Shown here: positions 5,983 through 11,246 of the stretch, in pieces | Numbering within the stretch: the first letter of the stretch is position 1 | Layout of the letters: each line of letters begins with the position of its first letter | Assembly (NCBI RefSeq): GCF_042408365.1 | Contig: NZ_JBHOQJ010000106.1 | Coordinates: forward strand, 1-11,246 | Origin: Thermoflexus sp042408365 | Lineage (GTDB): Bacteria > Chloroflexota > Anaerolineae > Thermoflexales > Thermoflexaceae | Reading direction: 5' to 3' | DNA: 11,246 nucleotides | Notes under the pieces: model-generated | What the model was told of the DNA's origin: nothing | Database searches by the model: none | What the model saw: the letters and a program-made list of their open reading frames with translations, nothing else | Position numbers and translations under genes: made by a program

Positions 5983-7506
5983 TCAGTGCCGAAAGTGGCG
6001 CCTTCCGGTGAGAACCATCGTGATCCCCAAGCGGTCGGCTGCCTCGATCACCTCTGCATCCCGGATGGAGCCCCCCGGCTGGATGATCGCTGTCACCCCC
6101 GCCGCTGCGGCGACTTCCACACCATCCGGGAACGGGAAGAAGGCATCGGAGGCCATGACCGCCCCCCGGGCGCGCGCCCCGGCCTTCAGCGTGGCGATCC
6201 GCACTGCATCCACCCGACTCATCTGCCCTGCCCCGATCCCCACCGTCTGCCTCTCCCGGGCCAGGACAATAGCATTGGAGCGAACATGACGGACCACCCG
6301 CCAGGCGAACTGGAGATCCCGCCACTCCGACTCCGTGGGCGCTCGGCGTGTGACAACCTTCCAGGACCCTGGGTCCTCCTCCCCTTGATCTGGGGTCTGG
6401 ACCAGGAGCCCGCCGAGGAGGCTTCGGATCTCGAGGCCACGAACGGCTCCCTCCCGCATGCGAATCACCCGGCACGCCTTCTTCCTGGCCAGGCGCTCTA
6501 AGGCCTCCGGATGGTAAGCGGGGGCAACGATGACCTCAAGGAAGATCCCTTGGAGGGCCTCCGCCGTCTCCTCATCGATCTCGGTATTCAACGCCACAAT
6601 GCCCCCATACGCGCTGTCCGGATCGCCGGCCAGCGCCCGCCGGAACGCTTCCGCCGGGGCCTCCGCCACCGCCGCGCCGCATGGATTGTTGTGCTTGACA
6701 ATGACGGCCGCCGGGGGCGGAAGCTCCGCCACCGCTCGCCACGCGGCCTCCAGATCCAGCAAATTGTTGTAAGACAGGGGCTTGCCCTGGAGGACCTCAA
6801 AGGGGAGCGAACGGAGCGGGTCCTGGTAGAAGGCTCCGGATTGGTGGGGGTTTTCCCCATAGCGCAAAGAGAGGACAGGGCGAGCGAAGAGGAGGAGGGA
6901 TTCGGGCAAAGAATCCGCCTGCGCGCCATCCTGTTCCAGGAAACGGGCGATGATCGCGTCATAGCATGCGGTAAGCTGGAAGGCGCGGGCCGCCAGGCGC
7001 CGTCGCAATTCCACAGGGACTTCCCCATGAACGCGCAAGGCTTCCAGGACAAACGGGTAATCCTGAGGGCTGCTGCACACGACCACGCGGGCGAAGTTCT
7101 TCGCTGCCGCCCGCAACAGGGCCACCCCGCCGATATCGATGGCTTCCACCGCCTCTTCGATCGTGCCCCGCCGCGCCACCTCCTCAAACGCATAGAGGTT
7201 CACGGCCACCAGATCGATGAGCTTTCCCCCGATCGCCGTTACCTCCGCCAGGTCGGCCGCCAAAGGCCGCGCCAAGATCCCGGCGTGCACCTTAGGATGG
7301 AGGGTCTTCACACGTCCCCCCAGGATCTCGGGGAGGCCCGTCCATTGCTCCAAGGGGATCACCGGGATCCCTGCATCGGCCAGCGCTCGGGCTGTCCCCC
7401 GCGTGGCGATGATCCGCCAACCCAGCTCCGTCAGGCCGCGGGCGAACTCCACAATCCCTGTGCGATCGGTCACGCTGAACAACGCATAGCGCTCTCCCAT
7501 CTCCAT
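5983..7506 (-). CDS. purH: Bifunctional AICAR transformylase / IMP cyclohydrolase
   Basis: A 507-residue cytosolic enzyme for the last two steps of purine synthesis: formylation of AICAR by 10-formyl-THF, then ring closure to IMP. The N-terminal cyclohydrolase domain (about 1-200) shows RVKTLHPKVHAGIL (65-78), NLYAF (103-107), IDIGG (123-127) and RAAAKN (132-137). The transformylase domain (about 205-507) shows RYGENPHQ (215-222), the catalytic KHNNPCGAA (271-279, Lys271 and His272), AYGGIVALN (299-307), SNAIVLA (410-416), QPGGSIRDAEV (476-486) and the typical C-terminus GRRHFRH. Both halves look intact; at 507 residues it is slightly shorter than the E. coli enzyme. The usual NLYPF is NLYAF here, probably neutral. 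The SPFH-HTH gene ends 36 bases upstream on the same strand, so purH is probably expressed with it. No PurR-like or purine riboswitch element is visible in that short gap. Confidence 0.97.
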   Translation of the reverse strand: MEMGERYALFSVTDRTGIVEFARGLTELGWRIIATRGTARALADAGIPVIPLEQWTGLPEILGGRVKTLHPKVHAGILARPLAADLAEVTAIGGKLIDLVAVNLYAFEEVARRGTIEEAVEAIDIGGVALLRAAAKNFARVVVCSSPQDYPFVLEALRVHGEVPVELRRRLAARAFQLTACYDAIIARFLEQDGAQADSLPESLLLFARPVLSLRYGENPHQSGAFYQDPLRSLPFEVLQGKPLSYNNLLDLEAAWRAVAELPPPAAVIVKHNNPCGAAVAEAPAEAFRRALAGDPDSAYGGIVALNTEIDEETAEALQGIFLEVIVAPAYHPEALERLARKKACRVIRMREGAVRGLEIRSLLGGLLVQTPDQGEEDPGSWKVVTRRAPTESEWRDLQFAWRVVRHVRSNAIVLARERQTVGIGAGQMSRVDAVRIATLKAGARARGAVMASDAFFPFPDGVEVAAAAGVTAIIQPGGSIRDAEVIEAADRLGITMVLTGRRHFRH

Positions 7507-7542
7507 CGTTACAACCCGCCCTTCCCAAAAATCCTACTTCAG

Positions 7543-8568
7543 TTAGGATCCCTTTAAGAACTCCTCGATCGCCGAGCGGCTGATCCGGTAGGTGGTGCCG
7601 ATCTTTCGGGCCTTCAGCTGCCCGGATTCGATGAGTTGCAGGACATCCTCAGGGGATACCTTGAGGTACGCTGCGGCTTCCTCCACGGTCATCACCTCCG
7701 GCGCGGTGGGAGGGGCAGCGGGCCGGGCCATCATCCCCTGGAAGAGCTGGGTGAAGAACTGGGCCAGCCCGAAGCCCGCTCCTGCGCCCACGCCGGCAGC
7801 GGCCAGCCCGCCCAGCTCCTGCTGAGCCGCCTCCCGCAAGGCATCCGCCGCCTGAAGCTGCGCATAGGTCTGCACATCCAGCAACCCCATCGCCCGCAGC
7901 TCCTCGATCGTCCTCGAGGAGGGCCGGAGCGATTGCACATAGAACGCCTTGAGGTCCAGGCCCAGCGCCTCAAAGTCCTCCTGGCCTTTCGCCCGCACTG
8001 CCGCGCCCAGCTCCTCGAAAAAGGCCGCCAAGTCCACCACCGGCCGGTTGAAGTTCCCGACCACATCGGCCAGCTTGCTCACCAGGATGCTGCGCAGGTA
8101 ATCCACAATGCGCTCCGTCTCATAGAGGCGCTGAGTGCCTACGATCTTATTGACGAAAAGCTGGGGATCCCGGACCTGGATGGCAAACGTGCCGTGGCCC
8201 TGGAGGAGCACCATGCCCAGGCCCATGCCGGGGTTGCGAACCACAATGGGCTCGGGGGTTCCCCATTTCAGATCCATAAATTCTCGGGTGGAAACGAAGT
8301 AGACTTCCGCGGTGAACGGGGAGCGGCCGCCGAAGAACGGCCCCAGCAGATCGATCAAGAGGGGGATGTTCGCGGTGGTCAGCGTATGTCGGCCTGGGCC
8401 GAACACATCCAGGGCCCGTCCATCCCGGAAGAAGACCGCGACCTGGCTCTCGCGCACGATGAGTTGGGAGCCCAGGCGGAAGTCGCCGGCCCCTTCCTCG
8501 GGGAACCGCCGAACGATCTCCCGACCGGTGTCATCGGCCCACTCGATCACATCGAAGATCCGGGGCAT
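7543..8568 (-). CDS. SPFH (band 7) domain protein with C-terminal excisionase-like helix-turn-helix
   Basis: A 341-residue protein. Residues about 30-215 are an SPFH domain of the virion-core/YdjI type: IVRESQVAVFFRDGRALDVF (37-56), PGRHTLTT (58-65), FVNKIVG (138-144), and a coiled, charged region to about 215. A helical part (about 220-255) and a small glycine/alanine-rich hydrophobic segment (252-272) follow. The last 50 residues (291-340) are a textbook MerR/excisionase-type helix-turn-helix: EVMTVEEAAAYLKVSPEDVL (291-310) then GQLKARKIGTTYRISRSAI (316-334). Relatives usually carry a zinc ribbon or GYF-like tail at this place. The SPFH part probably oligomerises at the membrane; the HTH may bind DNA or a protein. 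ATG 8568 has AGGAG seven bases upstream, preferred over a GTG at 8586. Sits between a TauE/SafE permease and purH in one likely transcription unit. Confidence 0.86.
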   Translation of the reverse strand: MPRIFDVIEWADDTGREIVRRFPEEGAGDFRLGSQLIVRESQVAVFFRDGRALDVFGPGRHTLTTANIPLLIDLLGPFFGGRSPFTAEVYFVSTREFMDLKWGTPEPIVVRNPGMGLGMVLLQGHGTFAIQVRDPQLFVNKIVGTQRLYETERIVDYLRSILVSKLADVVGNFNRPVVDLAAFFEELGAAVRAKGQEDFEALGLDLKAFYVQSLRPSSRTIEELRAMGLLDVQTYAQLQAADALREAAQQELGGLAAAGVGAGAGFGLAQFFTQLFQGMMARPAAPPTAPEVMTVEEAAAYLKVSPEDVLQLIESGQLKARKIGTTYRISRSAIEEFLKGS

Positions 8569-8649
8569 TTTCGCGCTCCTTTCCACGCCCTTTGCGCTGT
8601 TAGCCTTTGATGAAAGAAAAGCGCCAGCGCGCCGAACCGCACATTCAGT

Positions 8650-9399
8650 CTAGTGGAAAAACGAGCGAAACGCCACCAGAAAGCCGATGGCCACCACCGT
8701 CCGCCGCACCCAGATGCGATCCACCCGACGGGCGATGGCGGAGGAAGCATAACCCCCGGCCATCGCTCCTAAGGCCATCCACACCACATCCCCCCAGAGC
8801 ACGGCCCGGGATTGGATAAAGTAAAGCGCGGCGATCCCGTTGATGGTGAACGCCAACACGTTCTTCAGCCCGTTCATCTGATGAATATCTTCCAGACCCA
8901 TTAGCTCCAGGGCTGCCAACATCAGGATGCCGATCCCAGCCCCGAAATAACCGCCATAGAAACCTACCAGGAATTGGAAAAAGACAAGGGCTGCCCATCG
9001 CCGGACCGAGATCGAAACCGAGGATCGAGGCAGCCAGCGCTGGAGGCGCGGGCCGATCATCAGGAGGACTGTGGCGAACAGCAACAGATAGGGGATGATC
9101 GCACGGAAGGCCTGCTCGGGAGTGTGGAGCAACACGTACGATCCGAGGAACCCACCGGCCAGAGAGGGCCAAAAGAGGATCAGCAACCAGCGACGGATCT
9201 TCATCAATTCATGGCGAAACCCGAAGGCTCCAGCGATCGATCCGGGCAGGAGGGCCACCGTGTTGGTGGCGTTGGCCAGGATAGGCGGGCGGCCCAACCA
9301 CAGCAGCGCGGGGAAGGACACCAGCGTTCCTCCCCCCGCAATGGCGTTCATCGCACCGGCGATGAAAGCGGCGATAAAGACAGCAGGTGCATCCCACAT
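8650..9399 (-). CDS. TauE/SafE family sulfite/anion exporter-like permease
   Basis: A 249-residue integral membrane protein with about seven or eight membrane helices and the two-fold internal repeat of this family. The first half carries NAIAGGGTLVSFPALLWLG (18-36) and NATNTVALLPGSIAGAFGF (43-61). The second half carries the matching GFYGGYFGAGIGILMLAALE and a NGLKNVLAFTINGIAALYF segment. Members move sulfite, sulfoacetate or other organic or inorganic anions across the cytoplasmic membrane; many have no known substrate, and nothing nearby (no sulfur or taurine genes) identifies one here. ATG 9399 is preceded by GGAGGAG at five bases, a strong ribosome site that decides the start. The gene is first in a likely unit with the SPFH-HTH gene, about 80 bases downstream, and purH. 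Confidence 0.9.
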   Translation of the reverse strand: MWDAPAVFIAAFIAGAMNAIAGGGTLVSFPALLWLGRPPILANATNTVALLPGSIAGAFGFRHELMKIRRWLLILFWPSLAGGFLGSYVLLHTPEQAFRAIIPYLLLFATVLLMIGPRLQRWLPRSSVSISVRRWAALVFFQFLVGFYGGYFGAGIGILMLAALELMGLEDIHQMNGLKNVLAFTINGIAALYFIQSRAVLWGDVVWMALGAMAGGYASSAIARRVDRIWVRRTVVAIGFLVAFRSFFH

Positions 9400-9451
9400 G
9401 GAGGCTCCTCCATCAGCGCGCAGATGGTTTCAGTTAAAGCGGGCCCTGCTT

Positions 9452-9470
9452 CCCCGCTGAAGGAGCGGGG
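9452..9470. repeat. Short GC-rich hairpin
   Basis: Arms CCCCGCT and AGCGGGG around a five-base GAAGG loop, seven perfect pairs, embedded in a GC-rich block that extends with GGGCCC and GGGGCCCC on either side. It lies 53 bases upstream of the permease start on that gene's coding strand. It lacks a T run, so termination is uncertain; it could be part of the permease leader. Confidence 0.45.
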
Positions 9471-9555
9471 GCCCCGGACAGTCGGCCCCGCAGTTCGTCT
9501 CGATTCTCAGGTTTCAACACACGGCGCCGAGCGCTTCCCCAATTTTATCAAGAAT

Positions 9556-9596
9556 GTAGGGGCAGGCCTTGTGCTTGTTCGCGGGGGCGCCCCTAC
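9556..9596. repeat. Inverted repeat with GTAGGGGC/GCCCCTAC ends, resembling a dispersed genomic repeat
   Basis: GTAGGGGC at 9556-9563 and its exact complement GCCCCTAC at 9589-9596 flank a 25-base GC-rich middle. Short elements with these ends are frequent dispersed repeats in GC-rich bacterial genomes, Chloroflexota among them (from general knowledge; no copy count is possible from one window). Only one copy occurs here. It carries no coding sequence. Confidence 0.5.
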
Positions 9597-9711
9597 GGAA
9601 CGCGCGGATGCCGATGGTAAGGACAGGCCCCGTTCCTCCCCGTCCCACGGTCACCCTCAACCGAAATCCCCTGGGGAAGGATCAACCATGCGCGTTAGGG
9701 CGACTGCTTCA

Positions 9712-9728
9712 GCAGCCCAGAGGGCTGC
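9712..9728. repeat. Short perfect hairpin downstream of the membrane-protein unit
   Basis: GCAGCCC (9712-9718) and GGGCTGC (9722-9728) pair perfectly around an AGA loop. It is about 80 bases past the end of the minus-strand gene 9806-10222. There is no adjacent T run, so it is only a possible transcript end for that unit. Confidence 0.4.
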
Positions 9729-9805
9729 GGGTGAGTGGGAAGGAGAGGGAAGAAGGCCACCCGCCCCCTCACCGCGCATTCCCAAAACTAAAGCGAGGGA
9801 TTCGA

Positions 9806-10222
9806 TTACTGAGGGATCGCAGGACGTATTCGCGGCCACAGATGAACAACAAAGGCGAACACCCCCAGCGCCTCCAGGGCGGCCCCGAGGGCAAGCCCGA
9901 CGTTCCACCCAATCACCCCGGAGAGCCCTGCGACGAACACGCCCGCGTTCAACAACGCCCCGGAAGCCCAGGCCCATCCGGCCCGTCCCCGAGGATCCCC
10001 CGGCCGCTCCAGGGCGAAGCGCGGGAAGATCCAATAGGCCACCCCGAAGGCGAGTTGGAGCGTCCAGCCGATGAAGAGGCTATGGATATGCCAGGGCAGC
10101 AAACGCATCACCCATGGGGCATATGGGAACGCCTTGTAGGCCAGCATCAGGCCACCGATCAGGAACCCGAGGGCGAAGTGCACCAACGCCATCCGGATCA
10201 TATAACGGCTCAAGGGCGGCAT
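9806..10222 (-). CDS. Small four-helix membrane protein, distantly like a haem-copper oxidase subunit I segment (paralogue 2)
   Basis: A 138-residue protein with four predicted membrane helices (about 10-30, 44-66, 82-104, 106-128). It is clearly related to the gene just upstream: MPPLSRYMIRMALVH matches MPRLTRWFIRAALIH, and FGVAYWIFPR (59-68) matches IGVAWWMFPP, with a shared ERP after it. His15 and His47 are common to both; this copy adds His45 (HIH) and His127. The pattern HIHSLFIGW...GVAYWIFPR recalls segments of cbb3 oxidase/NO reductase subunit I, where histidines bind haem, but the protein is far too short to be an oxidase. Haem or metal binding is inference. The start ATG 10222 follows the upstream stop by one base (TGAGATG), so the two are translationally coupled; GGGGAAG supplies the ribosome site. 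Last gene of its unit. Confidence 0.78.
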   Translation of the reverse strand: MPPLSRYMIRMALVHFALGFLIGGLMLAYKAFPYAPWVMRLLPWHIHSLFIGWTLQLAFGVAYWIFPRFALERPGDPRGRAGWAWASGALLNAGVFVAGLSGVIGWNVGLALGAALEALGVFAFVVHLWPRIRPAIPQ

Positions 10223-10223
10223 C

Positions 10224-10643
10224 TCACTTCCCCTTCACGCGCGGCCAGAGCAATCCCACGAAGCTCCACCCCGCCGCCACAAGGGCTGTGGCGCTCAGCA
10301 ACAACCCCCACCGGGCGATCGGCTGGGGATCCAGGGCAACCCACGGTTCGAAGATCGTCCGCAGGATCATCCCGCCGTTCAGCAGGAAGAAAACCGCCCA
10401 CGCCAGCGCTTCGTCGCCCCGCGGACGCTCCTTCGAGAGTGGAGGGAACATCCACCACGCCACCCCGATGATGAACTGAGCGACGCCGCCCAGCATGAAG
10501 AGGTGGAAATACACGGGGCTCGCTGCGCTCAGGATGGGTGGCAGCGCCATGATCCGGCCCAACCCCAAGACCCACCCCAGGAGCAGGGCGACGACCAAAT
10601 GGATCAACGCAGCTCGGATGAACCATCGAGTTAACCGCGGCAT
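10224..10643 (-). CDS. Small four-helix membrane protein, paralogue 1 of the tandem pair
   Basis: A 139-residue membrane protein with helices at about 10-30, 44-66, 80-97 and 112-134. It shares N-terminal sequence, the second-helix motif FIIGVAWWMFPP (57-68), the following KERP, and residues His15 and His47 with the next gene, indicating tandem duplication. It lacks the extra histidines of its paralogue (YFH instead of HIH), so the two copies have probably diverged in function. The first conserved His lies near the start of helix 1 and the second at the start of helix 2, hence on opposite membrane faces in a simple topology. Start ATG 10643 has only a weak GGA upstream; it lies 27 bases after the CopD-like gene, so coupled expression is likely. 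The function is unknown; a role with haem or copper enzymes is inference. Confidence 0.77.
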   Translation of the reverse strand: MPRLTRWFIRAALIHLVVALLLGWVLGLGRIMALPPILSAASPVYFHLFMLGGVAQFIIGVAWWMFPPLSKERPRGDEALAWAVFFLLNGGMILRTIFEPWVALDPQPIARWGLLLSATALVAAGWSFVGLLWPRVKGK

Positions 10644-10670
10644 GTTTCCATCGAGAGACTGCTTGCGTAT

Positions 10671-11177
10671 CTATGGCCAGCCGCGAACCATGAACATCGC
10701 GAACACCATCGCCGCCAGGCTGGCCAACAAGGTCAGGCGAGCCAGCCACGAGGCCCAGGCCCGCCAACGTTGCACCTCATCCCCTCCACGGCCCTGCTGA
10801 AGCGCTTGGGTCGCGCGAGGACCGACCCAGAAGTCGTGCAACGCGTTCAGCATGATGGCCAGACCGACTGCAACGAGTTTCCCAGCCAGCGCCCGCCCGA
10901 ACGGACCGCTCCAGAAGGCTGGATCGAGCAAGAGAGCCAGCGTCACGCCTCGGGCGATGAGATTGATCAGGCCGGTGAGGATCATGACCCCCATGGCGAT
11001 CCAGCCCAAGGTCCGGAACCGCAAGCCCACGGCCTCCAGGAACGCCGGGGAGATCGGGCGGAACGCCGGTCGGCGCAGGACCGGGACCACCGCCAGGGCC
11101 AGGAACAACAGCCCCCCGATCCAGAAGATCGCCGCTGCGAGATGAAGGCCTACCGAGATAAAATATAATGCCCGCAT
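10671..11177 (-). CDS. CopD-like four-helix integral membrane protein
   Basis: A 168-residue protein with four membrane segments (about 5-34, 55-78, 97-117, 145-165). The first carries LHLAAAIFWIGGLLFLALAV (11-30), followed by VPVLRR, the signature of CopD-type membrane domains. The third contains KLVAVGLAIMLNALHDFWVG (100-119), with a second membrane histidine. His12 and His114 are candidates for haem or copper ligands. CopD proteins act in copper uptake or handling in the cytoplasmic membrane, but many small stand-alone relatives are uncharacterised. I chose ATG 11177 because GAGGTG lies seven bases upstream and the hydrophobic helix begins at once; the frame extends to 11213 without a ribosome site. 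First visible gene of a three-gene unit with the two paralogous membrane proteins; its promoter lies at or beyond the window edge. Confidence 0.8.
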   Translation of the reverse strand: MRALYFISVGLHLAAAIFWIGGLLFLALAVVPVLRRPAFRPISPAFLEAVGLRFRTLGWIAMGVMILTGLINLIARGVTLALLLDPAFWSGPFGRALAGKLVAVGLAIMLNALHDFWVGPRATQALQQGRGGDEVQRWRAWASWLARLTLLASLAAMVFAMFMVRGWP

Positions 11178-11213
11178 TGGCCAGCACCTCGGTGGTGGCT
11201 TCGTCATCTTCAT

Positions 11214-11246
11214 AGGGTGCGGGGCCCCCCGGGGGGGGCCGCCCCC
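11214..11246. other. Extreme G/C run at the window edge
   Basis: The last 30 or so bases are almost pure G and C, with runs of six C, eight G and five C. They lie just upstream of the CopD-like gene. This may be a natural GC-rich leader, or low-quality sequence at the end of a contig; I cannot tell which. No promoter is visible for the minus-strand unit. Confidence 0.4.

Larger units (their letters stand above)
9400..9805. other. Intergenic region with several inverted repeats
   Basis: A 406-base gap between two minus-strand units. No gene is supported; the long plus-strand frames across it are shadows with Arg/Pro-rich composition. It holds three clear hairpins listed separately (9452-9470, 9556-9596, 9712-9728). 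A weaker possible pairing joins GCGGGTGAG at 9727-9735 with CTCACCGC at 9768-9775. It must contain the end of the unit to its right and perhaps the promoter of the permease unit. On the minus strand, TAAAAT at 9547-9542 is a possible -10 box without a good -35 partner. Confidence 0.5.

Noticed and set aside
6511..7557. Long plus-strand open frame (348 codons) antisense to purH
   Set aside because: purH is unambiguous on the other strand and the antisense protein is Arg/Gln/His-rich with no motif.
7543..8568. Possible phage excisionase or phage virion gene, from the HTH and the virion-core label of the SPFH family
   Set aside because: The HTH is the tail of a 341-residue SPFH protein between housekeeping genes. 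There is no integrase, attachment repeat or phage gene in the window.
8974..10074. Plus-strand open frame (366 codons) crossing the permease and the intergenic repeats
   Set aside because: Low-complexity, very Arg/Pro/Gly-rich translation that spans an obvious intergenic region and the start of the permease.
11164..11169. Perfect TATAAT on the plus strand
   Set aside because: It lies within the first codons of the CopD-like gene on the opposite strand, has no good -35 box, and no plus-strand gene follows.

Overview
The window is GC-rich bacterial DNA with ordinary dense gene packing. The style fits a Chloroflexota-type bacterium, probably a thermophile of the Thermoflexus/Anaerolineae kind: a Thr/Pro-repeat linker behind a lipoprotein signal, a DUF5667-type partner beside an ECF sigma factor, an R3H/AAA ATPase of the Ycf45/SpoIIIAA-like family, an SPFH protein with a C-terminal excisionase-like helix-turn-helix, and strong GGAGG ribosome binding sites. 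This assignment is inference from gene content and style; no rRNA or marker gene is present to prove it.

Layout, left to right. Bases 1-363 hold no gene I can support. On the minus strand, an ECF sigma factor (1146-1733) and a membrane protein with a DUF5667-like domain (364-1155) overlap by 10 bases and are surely co-expressed. Divergent from them, on the plus strand, is a bacterial non-haem ferritin (2030-2527) with all six expected ferroxidase residues. The 296-base gap between sigma factor and ferritin carries three copies of a motif with core ATCGTTAC, the best regulatory signal in the window. The ferritin ends at a hairpin shared with a convergent, secreted lipoprotein alpha/beta hydrolase (2687-3745).

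A gap of about 470 bases with a good sigma-70 type promoter leads into the plus-strand R3H/AAA ATPase (4213-5892). It ends at a strong two-way terminator facing purH. From there to the right edge every gene is on the minus strand. A TauE/SafE permease (8650-9399), the SPFH-HTH protein (7543-8568) and purH (5983-7506) form one likely transcription unit. A 406-base gap with three inverted repeats, one of them resembling a dispersed genomic repeat, separates it from a second unit: a CopD-like four-helix membrane protein (10671-11177) followed by two tandem paralogous four-helix proteins (10224-10643 and 9806-10222) that share two membrane histidines and distantly recall haem-copper oxidase segments.

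Working picture: the left third looks like an envelope- or stress-sensing sigma module next to iron storage. The middle holds a nucleic-acid ATPase and the last two steps of IMP synthesis. The right end is a small, poorly described membrane cassette possibly linked to haem or copper. Nothing here is an obvious defence system, CRISPR array, insertion sequence or prophage. The most novel items are the SPFH-HTH fusion, the three-gene membrane cassette and the motif cluster between sigma factor and ferritin.
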